Shown one piece after another: positions 42,844 through 52,044 of a stretch of 64,000 nucleotides of DNA. Position numbers and translations under genes: made by a program. Position 1 is the first letter of the stretch. Every line of letters starts with the position of its first letter. The notes beneath the pieces were generated by a model, which searched no databases, was not told the DNA's origin, and worked only from the letters and a program-made list of their open reading frames with translations. Source of the stretch: Acidimicrobiales bacterium (GTDB lineage: Bacteria; Actinomycetota; Acidimicrobiia; Acidimicrobiales; JAVJTC01); assembly GCA_040219085.1 (NCBI GenBank), contig JAVJTC010000011.1:21668-85667 (forward strand), written 5' to 3'.

Positions 42844-44003
42844 TGCGCACCGACCGACGCCAACCCGCGGTGACCCGCCCCTCCCCGGGCGGCGACGAGG
42901 ACTGGGAGAGCCTCGGCCGTCGGCCCCGGGCGCGCACCAACGCCGCCACCACGATCGCGGTCACGTTCGCAGCGATGGCCCTCACCGCGCTGTTGAGCTC
43001 GGGAAGCCTCGTCGGGCTCGCGCAACGCCAGGAGATCGGATGGCAGCGCGACATCGCGCTCGAGGCCGCGGAAGGACTCGACCGCGTCGCGTCCGCATTC
43101 GGCTTCGACCGCCCGGCCCGCTGGATCGACCAACTGGCTGGCCGCGACGAGCCCGAGACGTTCGACCTCGACCTGATCGCCGGGGGCGGGCGCCCCGACG
43201 GCGACACCCCGGCACCCACGCCGACGCCGGACGCGGACCCGACGCCCGACGGAACAACCTCGCCGACGCCCACGGTGGGCCCGACGCCCGACGAGACGAC
43301 CTCCCCGACACCCACGCCGACCGCCACACCCACGCCCCAACCCACCCCCGACGCCTCCGACCAGCTTCCGGTCATCACCGCGGATCGCCCGCTCGTGCTC
43401 TACGTCGGGGGCGACTCGATGACCCGCGAGGTGGGCAACGGCGTGGCCCGCGCCACCCCGATCGACCTCGTCACACCGATTCTCGACCCCCAGGTGTCCT
43501 CGGGCCTGTCGCGCCCCGACTTCCTCGACTGGCCCCAGCGTCTCGCCGGGGTGATCGTCAACGACGAACCCGACGCGTTCGTCATCATGTTCGGAGCGAA
43601 CGACTGGCAGGACTTCGAGGCCGACGGCGAGATCTACCAACGAGGAACCCCCGGCTGGCTGGCCATCTACCGCGAACGGGTCGCCACCACCATGGACCTC
43701 CTCGACCAGCCCGCCACCGCGGTGTTCTGGATCGGCCAGCCCGCCATGCGCAGCGCCGGCCTCTCCGACGGGATGATGGCACTCAACGAGATCTACCGGT
43801 CCGAGGCGGCCACCAGACCCTGGATCACCTTCATCGACATCGCCCCCGCATTCGCCGGACCCGACGGCAACTACAGCGACGACATCGACGGCCAGCGGGT
43901 CCGCCAGGACGACGGCATCCACTTCACCACCACCGGCGCCGACCGCGTCGGCCGAATCGTCTGGGACGTGGTCGCGACCACCTTCGCCGTCGCCGGAGGC
44001 TGA
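42843..44003 (+). CDS. Membrane-anchored SGNH/GDSL-type protein, MBOAT partner
   Basis: The 386-residue protein has one N-terminal membrane segment (about 38-60), a Pro/Thr/Asp-rich linker (about 120-178) and an extracellular SGNH hydrolase domain. Block I is VGGDSMTREVG, block III MFGANDW and block V DDGIHFTTTGADRVG, giving Ser, Asn, Asp and His. With the MBOAT neighbour it resembles the AlgI/AlgJ- or PatA/PatB-type O-acetylation pairs, in which the SGNH protein places the acetyl group on a polymer. The polymer is unknown. The TGATG overlap suggests coupling. Confidence 0.85.
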   Translation: MRTDRRQPAVTRPSPGGDEDWESLGRRPRARTNAATTIAVTFAAMALTALLSSGSLVGLAQRQEIGWQRDIALEAAEGLDRVASAFGFDRPARWIDQLAGRDEPETFDLDLIAGGGRPDGDTPAPTPTPDADPTPDGTTSPTPTVGPTPDETTSPTPTPTATPTPQPTPDASDQLPVITADRPLVLYVGGDSMTREVGNGVARATPIDLVTPILDPQVSSGLSRPDFLDWPQRLAGVIVNDEPDAFVIMFGANDWQDFEADGEIYQRGTPGWLAIYRERVATTMDLLDQPATAVFWIGQPAMRSAGLSDGMMALNEIYRSEAATRPWITFIDIAPAFAGPDGNYSDDIDGQRVRQDDGIHFTTTGADRVGRIVWDVVATTFAVAGG

Positions 44004-44041
44004 CCACCCCGTCGGCCGCCGTCACCTACGATTGCGACGGC

Positions 44042-45049
44042 GTGAGCGCGACGACCTCCACCCCGACGAGCGGACCACTGCTCGAGGTCCGCGAGATGCG
44101 GACGGGCCTCCGCACCGGCCGTGCGGTCGTCCAGGCCGTCGACGGAGTGTCGTTCACCCTCGAACGCGGCCGGACGCTGGGGATCGTCGGCGAGTCCGGG
44201 TCGGGAAAGTCCGTCACGGTCCGCTCGATCATGGGCATCCTGCCCGACCAGATCACCGTGACGACCGGCCAGGTCCTCTTCGAGGGGACCGACGTCACGG
44301 CACTCCCCCGTGAACGTGCCCGCCACTTCTGGGGCGTCGACGTGGCCATGGTCTTCCAGGATCCGATGACCTCGTTGAACCCGGTGGTCCGCATCGGCCG
44401 CCAGATCACCGAGTCGCTGCGTTATCACCTGTCGATGTCGAAGGCCGAGGCCCGCGCCCGGGCGCTCGAGCTCCTCGACCTGGTCGGCATCGGCGATCCG
44501 GGTCGCCGCTTCGACCAGTACCCGCACGAACTGTCCGGCGGTATGCGCCAACGGGTGACGATCGCGATCGCACTCGCGTGCGAGCCGAAGCTGCTGATCG
44601 CCGACGAGCCGACCACCGCGCTCGACGTCACGGTCCAGAAGCAGATCCTCGACCTCCTGGCCCACCTGGCCGACACGACCGACATGGCGATGATCCTCAT
44701 CACCCACGACCTCGGTGTCGTGGCCGGACGGGCAGATGAGATCGCCGTCATGTACGCGGGGCGCTTCGTCGAGGTGGCGGACACGGCGACGCTGTTCTCG
44801 CAGATGCGTCATCCCTACACCCGTGCCCTGTTCGACTCGATCCCGAAGATCGAACAGCCGAGTCACACGCCGCTGCGGGCCATCTCGGGCCGGCCGCCGG
44901 ACCTCAGCAGGCCGCGGGTCGGCTGCTCGTTCGCGCCGCGTTGCGCCAATGCACAGCCCGACTGCCGCGAGAACGAACCGGCCCTGCTCGGCGATGCGGC
45001 GAACGCACCCGGCCATCTCGTCGCGTGCTTCCATCCGGTCGGTGGCTGA
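44042..45049 (+). CDS. oppD: Oligopeptide ABC transporter ATPase (OppD-like)
   Basis: The 335-residue ATPase has the Walker A GESGSGKS (50-57), Q-loop VFQDPMTSLNP, signature LSGGMRQR, Walker B LLIADEPTTALDV and the C-terminal oligopeptide-transporter extension CSFAPRCANAQPDC, whose four Cys are typical of [4Fe-4S] or zinc-type OppD/F tails. The GTG at 44042 is nine bases after a TACGAT box. It pairs with OppF, but no oppB/oppC permease genes are next to it. Confidence 0.92.
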   Translation: MSATTSTPTSGPLLEVREMRTGLRTGRAVVQAVDGVSFTLERGRTLGIVGESGSGKSVTVRSIMGILPDQITVTTGQVLFEGTDVTALPRERARHFWGVDVAMVFQDPMTSLNPVVRIGRQITESLRYHLSMSKAEARARALELLDLVGIGDPGRRFDQYPHELSGGMRQRVTIAIALACEPKLLIADEPTTALDVTVQKQILDLLAHLADTTDMAMILITHDLGVVAGRADEIAVMYAGRFVEVADTATLFSQMRHPYTRALFDSIPKIEQPSHTPLRAISGRPPDLSRPRVGCSFAPRCANAQPDCRENEPALLGDAANAPGHLVACFHPVGG

Positions 45050-46116
45050 TGGCCGGCAGCGGCACCGCACACCTGCGCCCCTCCGAGGAGCCCCTCCTCA
45101 GCGTGCGGAACCTCGTGGTGGAGTTCGACGCGCCCCACGGCCGCAAGGTCCACGCCGTGTCCGGAATCAGTTTCGACGTGAAGGCCGGCGAAACGCTGGG
45201 AATCGTCGGCGAGTCCGGCTGCGGCAAGACCACGAGCGGGCGTGCGGTGATGCAGATCCACCAGGCGACGTCGGGATCGATCGTCTTCGACGGCGCCGAG
45301 CTGACCGAACTCGACGGCGAGGAGCTGCGCCGCACCCGCCCTCAGCTCCAGATGATCTTCCAGGACCCGATCTCGTCGCTGAACCCGCGCCGCAAGGTCC
45401 GCGACATCGTGCGTGAAGGGCTGTCCATATGGGGGCACCGGACCGGGGAGTTCTCCGAGAGCAGGGTCGACGAGATCCTCGAGGCCGTCGGACTCGACGC
45501 CGCCACCGTCGGGGACCGCCGGCCCCACGAGTTCTCCGGCGGGCAGTGCCAACGGATCTGCATCGCCCGTGCGCTCGTACTCGACCCCAAGCTGATCGTG
45601 TGCGACGAACCGGTGTCCGCCCTCGACGTGTCGGTCCAGGCACAGATCCTCAACCTCCTGGAGGAGACGAAGCGCCGGTTCGGGCTGACACTCGTGTTCA
45701 TCGCCCACGACCTCGCCGTCGTAAAGAGCATCAGCGACCGCGTGCTGGTCATGTACCTGGGAAAGGCGTGCGAGGCGGGCTCGGCGGACTCGATCTACGC
45801 GTCACCGCGTCACCCGTACACGAACGCCCTGCTGACGTCGATCCCACAGCCGGACCCCGCCGTCCCCGTGGTACCCGGGGGGCTCACCGGCGAGTTGCCG
45901 TCGGCGCTGGACCCACCGTCGGGCTGCCGGTTCCGGACGCGCTGTCCACGCGCCACCGACCTGTGCGCCGAGACCGAACCGACGATGGCCTCGGTCGACG
46001 ACGACCACTTCGTCGCATGCCACCACCCCTTCGAACCCGACGAGGTGCAGGTCACCTGGCTCCCGCGTGCTCAGTCTTCGGAGGGCCCGACCACGTCAAG
46101 CGCGGCCACCGAGTAG
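45049..46116 (+). CDS. oppF: Oligopeptide ABC transporter ATPase (OppF-like)
   Basis: The 355-residue partner ATPase has GESGCGKT (54-61), MIFQDPISSLNPR, FSGGQCQR (a C where most have Q-R-Q), LIVCDEPVSALDVSVQ and the tail CRFRTRCPRATDLC with four Cys. The ATG overlaps the OppD stop (TGATG). The last 46 bases overlap the end of the convergent substrate-binding protein gene. Expected partners OppB/OppC are absent from the window, so the two ATPases must serve a permease encoded elsewhere. Confidence 0.92.
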   Translation: MAGSGTAHLRPSEEPLLSVRNLVVEFDAPHGRKVHAVSGISFDVKAGETLGIVGESGCGKTTSGRAVMQIHQATSGSIVFDGAELTELDGEELRRTRPQLQMIFQDPISSLNPRRKVRDIVREGLSIWGHRTGEFSESRVDEILEAVGLDAATVGDRRPHEFSGGQCQRICIARALVLDPKLIVCDEPVSALDVSVQAQILNLLEETKRRFGLTLVFIAHDLAVVKSISDRVLVMYLGKACEAGSADSIYASPRHPYTNALLTSIPQPDPAVPVVPGGLTGELPSALDPPSGCRFRTRCPRATDLCAETEPTMASVDDDHFVACHHPFEPDEVQVTWLPRAQSSEGPTTSSAATE

Positions 46117-47801
46117 ACGCCGGCCGACACCGGCACGATCCCCGACACGGGGTCCGCCCACACGAGCGCGTCCTGACGCGCCGCCAGGGGCACCCAGGGG
46201 ATCCGGTCGGCGACGATCGCTCCGATCTCGGCCACGACGCCGCGGCGCTCGTCGACGTCGCGGGTTGCGTCGAGGGTGTCGAGCAGGTCGTCGAGAGCTC
46301 CGATGCCGATCCCCGACCTGTTCGCTCCCGAGGCAGAGGACAGGTCCGCCCGCAGTTGGGTGCCGAGGGCCGGGTCCGCGAGCGACAGATCCCAGCACGC
46401 GAGGTCGTAGTCCGCGGCGACGACCGCGTCGACCACCCCGATGACGCTGGCCACGATCTCCAGATCGACCTCGAAGCCGACCGCGCTGAGCGCATCTGCG
46501 ACGGTCTCCGCCTCGGCCCGGCGGTCGTTGGGGCACACGAGGCGGATCGGCACCACGTCGGGGTCTGCGTCTGCGGCCTCGGCGAGGACCTCAGCGACCA
46601 GATCGGCCGCCTCCACCGCGGGGTCTTCGAGTCCGGCCCGCGGGCCTGCGTCGGCGAGGGCCTGCGACCACAGCTGCTGATCGGGGTGCAGGACGACGTC
46701 GGTGGCGACGAGCGCCGGGTCGTCGGCGGCAGCGACGACGGCCTCGGGATCCACTGCCAACGCGATGGCCCTGCGGAGACGCTGGTCCGCGGTGGCCGGG
46801 GTGGACCCGCGTGCTCCATGATTGACGAGCAGGACCGACGCCGATCCCAACAGCTCGGTCCACTCACCAGTGGCGGCCTCCCGGGCGATGTCGACGCCCG
46901 AGTCCGGCCCGCGCAGGTAGGCCACGTCGAGTGTCCCCTCGGCGAACACCTCAGCCGTCGCACCCGGCCCCGGCACGAAGACGAACCGCAGGGTCTCGAC
47001 GCAGACCGGCCCGGCCCAGTAATCGTCGCGGGCCCGAAGGACGAGTTCGCGCCCCGGGGTCCAGGTCTCGAAGCGGTAGGGGCCGACTCCGCCGCCGACC
47101 GGTTGGGATCCGTACCGTTCGCCGAGGGCGTCGATCACCGCGGTGTCGACGATCATCCCGGGCTCGTCGGCGAGAAGCGACGGGAAGTCCCACCACGGGC
47201 GAACCAGATCGAAGCGCACCGTGCGGCTGTCGACCACGGTGACCGTGTCGACGACGGTCACCGTCGCGCGGGCCGGGTTGCGGATGTCGGAATCAGCGAA
47301 GCGCCCGAAGGAGGCGACGACGGCTTCGGCGTCGAGAGCCGCGCCGCTGTCGAAGGTGATCCCGTCGCGCAGCACGAGCGTCCACGACGTCGCGGTCTCA
47401 TCGGGTGTCAGCGACTCGGCGAGCTGGGGCACCCAATCCCCCGTCGCCGGATCCCGGCGCATGAGCACGTCGTAGAGTGCCGCCATCTCGGTCCCACCGA
47501 GGAAAGCCCCCGACGAACGCGTCGGGTCGAGACTCGCCGTCTCTCCGAACGTCGCCCACGTGACGCGACTGTCGGGCCGGGGGGCCGTGCAGGGGATCTC
47601 CGGTGCGGGCGGCGTCGGCTCGGGCGTCGCCTCCGGCGTGGCCGTCGGCGTGGTGTCCGCCTCGGCGGTGGGAGTCTGTTCCGGCGTCGCTGGTGGAATC
47701 GTGTCGTCGCTCAACTCCGGGCCGGAGCCACCCGAACACGAGGTGGCGATCAACATCGTCACCATCGCAGCGAGTAGTCCCCGCACCGCCCGTGCCTTCA
47801 C
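46071..47801 (-). CDS. Oligopeptide-binding lipoprotein (SBP family 5)
   Basis: The 576-residue receptor has a lipoprotein signal ending LIATSC, a Thr/Pro/Glu-rich linker (about 30-68) and an SBP_bac_5 domain with WTLVLRDGITFDSGA and VGPYRFETWTPGRELVLRARDDYW. It captures peptides or similar ligands outside the membrane for an Opp/Dpp-type importer, presumably with the convergently encoded OppD/F. The start GTG overlaps the sulfotransferase stop. Its 3' end overlaps oppF by 46 bases. Confidence 0.88.
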   Translation of the reverse strand: MKARAVRGLLAAMVTMLIATSCSGGSGPELSDDTIPPATPEQTPTAEADTTPTATPEATPEPTPPAPEIPCTAPRPDSRVTWATFGETASLDPTRSSGAFLGGTEMAALYDVLMRRDPATGDWVPQLAESLTPDETATSWTLVLRDGITFDSGAALDAEAVVASFGRFADSDIRNPARATVTVVDTVTVVDSRTVRFDLVRPWWDFPSLLADEPGMIVDTAVIDALGERYGSQPVGGGVGPYRFETWTPGRELVLRARDDYWAGPVCVETLRFVFVPGPGATAEVFAEGTLDVAYLRGPDSGVDIAREAATGEWTELLGSASVLLVNHGARGSTPATADQRLRRAIALAVDPEAVVAAADDPALVATDVVLHPDQQLWSQALADAGPRAGLEDPAVEAADLVAEVLAEAADADPDVVPIRLVCPNDRRAEAETVADALSAVGFEVDLEIVASVIGVVDAVVAADYDLACWDLSLADPALGTQLRADLSSASGANRSGIGIGALDDLLDTLDATRDVDERRGVVAEIGAIVADRIPWVPLAARQDALVWADPVSGIVPVSAGVYSVAALDVVGPSED

Positions 47802-49063
47802 CGCCCCTCACCCGGGACCTCGTAGTCGCGGCTGTACCCGGCGGTGCGTTCGCGCACGTCGTCGCGATCGACGCCGGGGGCGGGACCGGCGGCGGCCGGT
47901 CGGTCCCACGAGGCGACGGCGTCGGCGCGTGTGTAGAGCCAGGACTCCATCCGGTGCCGGGCGAGGTCCGACAGTGACAGCCCGAAGAAGCGGTAGATCC
48001 GCTCGACCGCGCCGACCGGATCGTCGACGAGCTCGGGATGGGGCAGATGGAAGACGTCCTCGACACCACCGAGACGGGTGGAGGCTGCGGACAGGACCGC
48101 GGGGATCTCCTCGCTCCAGCGCCGACCGACCGCCTCGCCCGAGGCTGCATCGCTGTTGACGCGCAGCCGGGCGAGAGTCGATCGGGTCACTGCCGATGCC
48201 ACGGCGGCCGGGTCGCGGTGTAGCCAGACGATCCTTGCGTCGGGGTAGGTCTCCATCAGCAGGGACACGTGCCAGATATGGGAGACACCGTGCAGCGCCC
48301 ACCGTTCCGTCGGGAACGTGGACTGGAGGAGCTGGAGCTGGATGCGGTGGAGGTCGTAGGCGCCCGAGACGTCGGCGTTGCGCCACCAGTCGAGATACCC
48401 GGGCACCCACGCCGCGGTGGCGAATCGCACGCCGGCGAACGCCGGGGCCAGCAGCCGGTCGCACTCCGCGGGCACCGTCGCGGTCGCGCGGCCTGGCGCG
48501 GCCACGGCGAGGGGCGAACCGTTGCGCGCCGCGCGACGGGCGCTGGCCCCTATCCGGGGATCCTCCCAGTAGCCGTCGAGCTCGGGCGGCGGGCACAGGT
48601 CCTCCACCTCCCATACGAGCGGCGAACGGTTCACCGGGTCGTGGTCCAGGAGTCGACCGAGCAGCGTCGTGCCCGTGTGGGGTAGGCCGATGACCACGAG
48701 AGGGGCGACGACCGCCTCGTGGTCGACGAAGGGGTGCTTCTTCTCGAAGTCCCGGATCCGCAGGCGGGCGACGAGCAGGTCGAGGATCGCCCGACGCCAG
48801 GCGGTGCGCCCGACGGCGCTGAGTTCGGCCTCGTCCTCGAGCGCCGCGACCAGTCGATCGAAGCCGAGACGGAACGACGGCGACCCGAAGTCGCCGAGCA
48901 GAGCCCGGCCCTTCGCGTCGGACAGGAGTATCTCGCCGTCGAGGACCCGCGAGCCGGGACGAATGTTCTCGAGCGCGGCACCGACGCGACCCACGAGGCC
49001 GAGGCCGCGCGGGCCCGGCGGCGTGAGCGACTCCTCGTCGTGGTCCGGTGGGGGTGGATTCAT
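47798..49063 (-). CDS. PAPS-dependent sulfotransferase
   Basis: The 421-residue protein has the 5'-phosphosulfate loop VVIGLPHTGTTLLGRLL and the 3'-phosphate segment ARIVWLHRDPAAVASAV with its Arg and Ser positions, as in the Sulfotransfer_3 family. A cap region SGEAVGRRWSEE follows. It transfers sulfate from PAPS to an alcohol or carbohydrate; the acceptor is unknown. It is upstream of and overlaps the peptide-binding lipoprotein gene. The ATG at 49063 is the first good start after an upstream TAGCGT box. Confidence 0.85.
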   Translation of the reverse strand: MNPPPPDHDEESLTPPGPRGLGLVGRVGAALENIRPGSRVLDGEILLSDAKGRALLGDFGSPSFRLGFDRLVAALEDEAELSAVGRTAWRRAILDLLVARLRIRDFEKKHPFVDHEAVVAPLVVIGLPHTGTTLLGRLLDHDPVNRSPLVWEVEDLCPPPELDGYWEDPRIGASARRAARNGSPLAVAAPGRATATVPAECDRLLAPAFAGVRFATAAWVPGYLDWWRNADVSGAYDLHRIQLQLLQSTFPTERWALHGVSHIWHVSLLMETYPDARIVWLHRDPAAVASAVTRSTLARLRVNSDAASGEAVGRRWSEEIPAVLSAASTRLGGVEDVFHLPHPELVDDPVGAVERIYRFFGLSLSDLARHRMESWLYTRADAVASWDRPAAAGPAPGVDRDDVRERTAGYSRDYEVPGEGR

Positions 49064-49161
49064 GGTCTCTGCCGGTGCGCCATCACCATCAACGCTACGG
49101 CCCCACCGGCGGTGACTACGATGACCCACCGCAGGGGCGTCTCACACGCGGGGAGAACACG

Positions 49162-49914
49162 ATGACCGACACACCACCGGGACCGGGTTGGTGGAAAGCC
49201 TCGGACGGGCAGTGGTACCCACCCGAACAGCACCAGGATCCCGCCCACCGGGCGCGCTACGCCGCGCCGACCGGGCAGCCGATGCCGCCACAGGGGCCGC
49301 CGCCGGGCGTCGGCTACGCATCGAGCACCCCGGCCGCCGATGCACCCTCGTTCATCGTCGACTCCCCCTACGAGGTCGCGAACTGGCGCCCGCTCGTCAA
49401 CTGGATCCTGGCCATCCCACATCTGATCATCGCCGGGGTTCTGCGCTACGCCGTCGGCGTCGTCGGCGTGATCGTCTGGTTCGCAGTGCTCTTCACCGGC
49501 CGGATCCCCCCGGGGCTCTACGGATTCCTCGCGATGCACATGCGCTATGAGACCCGCGCCAACGCGTTCCTCTACGGGTTCACGGAGCAGTACCCCCCGT
49601 TCGAGTTCCCGAGCGGACCGACCGACGACAGGGGCTTCGCCCCCGTCCGTGTCGAACTGCCGGCAGCCCCGGAACAGACCCCGCGATCGGCCCTGTTCAA
49701 CTTCATCCTCGCTATCCCCCACTACATCGTGTTCTTCGTGATCGCGATCGGGGCCGCCGCCGTGGCCCTCATCGGGTGGTTCGCGGTCCTCTTCACCGGT
49801 CGCTGGCCCGAAGGCATGCGCGACTTCCTGGTCCGGTTCGGCAACTACTGGTTCCGTATCTGGGTCTACACCGTGATGGTGGAGACGAAGTACCCCGAGT
49901 TCGGCCTGAAGTAG
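49162..49914 (+). CDS. DUF4389 membrane protein
   Basis: The 250-residue protein begins with a W-rich motif (GPGWWKASDGQWYPPE), common at N- or C-termini of membrane proteins in this group. Two similar halves follow, each with NxILAIPH, a membrane segment and WFAVLFTGR. Three to four membrane segments are visible. DUF4389 is of unknown function. The ATG has GGGGAGAACACG upstream. Confidence 0.87.
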   Translation: MTDTPPGPGWWKASDGQWYPPEQHQDPAHRARYAAPTGQPMPPQGPPPGVGYASSTPAADAPSFIVDSPYEVANWRPLVNWILAIPHLIIAGVLRYAVGVVGVIVWFAVLFTGRIPPGLYGFLAMHMRYETRANAFLYGFTEQYPPFEFPSGPTDDRGFAPVRVELPAAPEQTPRSALFNFILAIPHYIVFFVIAIGAAAVALIGWFAVLFTGRWPEGMRDFLVRFGNYWFRIWVYTVMVETKYPEFGLK

Positions 49915-49957
49915 CCCCGCAGCCGCTATCGCCGTTGCGGCTGCCAGACTCTGCGGC

Positions 49958-50887
49958 GTGGCGATCCCGACCCCCAGCCGCGTACGCACCCTCGCGACGG
50001 GCGTCGCGGTCGTGGTGCTCCTCGGCGCATGCGGGGGGGCGGACCGGCCGACCCTGTCGACGCTCGACGAACTCACGACGCCATCGCCGACGCCAGCACT
50101 CACAGGGACCCCGACACCTGAGCCGAACGCCGGCGATGCGCCCGCCCCCACCCCGGAGTCGACCAGGGTCCCCGCCGTGGGTGACGCCCCCGAGATGCTG
50201 ACCGCGCAGGTCCTCGACGTCCGACCCCACGACCCGGAGGCGTTCACCCAGGGCCTGGTCCTCGAGGATGGACGGATGTTCGAGAGCACGGGCGACGTGG
50301 CACCGCTCGGGACGGTCGTTCGCGAGGTCGACCCGCTCACAGGCGAGGTTCTCGACGAGACATCGGTGCCTGGCGTGTTCGGCGAGGGCCTCGAGTGGAT
50401 AGGCGACCGGCTCCTCCAGCTCACGTGGAAGGACGAGCGCCTGATCGTGTTCGACGTCGAATCGCTCGAACCCCTCGGCCAGGTGCCCTACGAGGGCGAA
50501 GGCTGGGGACTGTGCCTGCTCGACGAGCGGCTGGCGATGTCGGACGGGTCCGACACGATCGCGTTCCGCAGTCCGCAGGACTTCTCGGTGCTCTCGACGG
50601 TCTCGGTCACCCTGTCCGGAGAGCCGCTTCTCCTGCTGAACGAGTTGGAGTGCGTCGACGGGCAAATCTGGGCGAACGTCTTCAGGAGCGACTCGATCGT
50701 CCGGATAGACCCCGGGACCGGAGTGGTGACGGCGGTGGTCGACACGTCTGCGCTCGACCGCACCGGAGTCCCCGACGAAGGCGGAGCCGTCCTCAACGGC
50801 ATCGCCTATGACGAGGCGGCGGGGACGTTTCTCATCACCGGAAAGCTCTGGCCGTCGCTGTTCGAGGTGGTCTTCGTCCCGGCATGA
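49958..50887 (+). CDS. Secreted glutaminyl-peptide cyclotransferase (plant/bacterial type)
   Basis: The 309-residue lipoprotein has a signal ending LLGAC, a Pro/Thr linker and a five-bladed propeller with the family motifs PEAFTQGLVLEDG, FESTGD, GEGLEW, LTWKD, NELECV and VLNGIAYD...TGKLWP. The catalytic Glu of NELE is present. It turns N-terminal Gln into pyroglutamate. It overlaps the next gene by ATGA. No neighbour explains its substrate. Confidence 0.9.
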   Translation: MAIPTPSRVRTLATGVAVVVLLGACGGADRPTLSTLDELTTPSPTPALTGTPTPEPNAGDAPAPTPESTRVPAVGDAPEMLTAQVLDVRPHDPEAFTQGLVLEDGRMFESTGDVAPLGTVVREVDPLTGEVLDETSVPGVFGEGLEWIGDRLLQLTWKDERLIVFDVESLEPLGQVPYEGEGWGLCLLDERLAMSDGSDTIAFRSPQDFSVLSTVSVTLSGEPLLLLNELECVDGQIWANVFRSDSIVRIDPGTGVVTAVVDTSALDRTGVPDEGGAVLNGIAYDEAAGTFLITGKLWPSLFEVVFVPA

Positions 50888-51597
50888 CCTTGGCGACGGT
50901 GGTCGGTGTCGACGGATGTCGCGACGGCTGGGTGGCGGTGACGCTCACCGGTGATCGCGTGAGCACAGTCGTGACGCACACCCACATCGTCGGGGTGTTC
51001 GAGGCCGCCGTGGCTGCCGGGGCGGTCGTGGTCGGGATCGACATGCCGATCGGTCTCGCTTTCGACGGTGACCGTCCCGGCGACAACGAGGCACGCCGCA
51101 TGCTCGGCCCCAGGTCGTCGTCGCTTTTCCCGACGCCCGTGCGCGCGGTGCTCGACGCGGTGGACTACCCGGACGCGTGCGCCCGGTCCCGTGCGGCGAG
51201 CGGAAAGGCGCCGTCGAAGCAGGCCTGGAATCTCGTACCCCGGATCCGCGAGGTCCGGGCGGCTCTGCGCAGCGGCCGGTTCGGGGCGCTGGCGGTGCAC
51301 GAGGTCCATCCGGAGACCTCCTTCGTCGCGATGGCCGGCCGGCCGATGGCGGCGTCGAAGAAGACCGCCCCGGGGATCGCCGCCCGCCTCGACGCCATCG
51401 AGGCCGAGATGTCGGGGCTGTTGGAGGCGACGGCCCGCCTCGCGGACGCTGGACCCGGTGAACCCGGCGCGGCCCTCGACGATGTGTGCGACGCGGCGGC
51501 GGCTGCGTGGACCGCGCGGCGGATCGCTACGGGAACGGCGCTGAGTCTCGGTGACGGGGTGGACGACGCCGGCTTCACCCTGGGGTTGTCGGTGTGA
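50884..51597 (+). CDS. DUF429 protein (RNase H-like fold)
   Basis: The 237-residue protein has the DUF429 start VVGVDGCRDGWVAV, GIDMPIGL, SSLFPTPVRAVL, EVHPETSF and a closing DVCDAAAAAWTA segment. The spaced Asp/Glu residues recall RNase H-like nucleases, but no activity is established for this domain. Its ATG overlaps the glutaminyl cyclase stop. Confidence 0.85.
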   Translation: MTLATVVGVDGCRDGWVAVTLTGDRVSTVVTHTHIVGVFEAAVAAGAVVVGIDMPIGLAFDGDRPGDNEARRMLGPRSSSLFPTPVRAVLDAVDYPDACARSRAASGKAPSKQAWNLVPRIREVRAALRSGRFGALAVHEVHPETSFVAMAGRPMAASKKTAPGIAARLDAIEAEMSGLLEATARLADAGPGEPGAALDDVCDAAAAAWTARRIATGTALSLGDGVDDAGFTLGLSV

Positions 51598-51612
51598 GCT
51601 GAGCCGCCGGGT

Positions 51613-52044
51613 TCAGGCGGCCTCGTAGGCCGCGCGCAGGTCGGCGGCGACCGAGGCCGCGTGGGCATCGGAGTCGTAGCGGGTCCGCGGCCAGAAGAAC
51701 CCCTTGAGGCCGTCGCCCCGACGGCGGGGGACGACGTGGGTGTGCAGGTGCGGGACCGACTGCGAGACCAGGTTGTTCATGGCCACGAAGGTGCCGGTGG
51801 CCGCGGTCACCTCCGGGAGAAGCGCCGCCACCCGCTGCACGCGGGTGAAGTAGGGCCCGACGAGGTCTGCCGGCAGGTCGGCGAGCGTGACGTGGTGGTC
51901 ACGTGGCATCACGAGGACGTGGCCGACGAAGAGCGGCGCGTGGTCCAAGATGGCGAAGACGACCTCATCGTCGGCGACGACGTGAGCGGACTCTTCGCTT
52001 GCGATCATGCGGCAGAACAGACACCGCGGGTCCGACACGGTCAC
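51613..52044 (-). CDS. HIT-family hydrolase
   Basis: The 143-residue protein has the histidine triad SVPHLHTHVVPR and the N-terminal zinc-type CLFC motif. HIT proteins cleave nucleotidyl-phosphoramidates or dinucleoside polyphosphates. The GTG at 52044 has AGGAG eight bases upstream and overlaps the stop of the 337-residue protein gene (GTGA), so it may belong to the methyltransferase cluster. Confidence 0.9.
   Translation of the reverse strand: MTVSDPRCLFCRMIASEESAHVVADDEVVFAILDHAPLFVGHVLVMPRDHHVTLADLPADLVGPYFTRVQRVAALLPEVTAATGTFVAMNNLVSQSVPHLHTHVVPRRRGDGLKGFFWPRTRYDSDAHAASVAADLRAAYEAA

Noticed and set aside
45429..47777. 782-codon plus-strand open frame
   Set aside because: Shadow of oppF and of the peptide-binding lipoprotein on the other strand.
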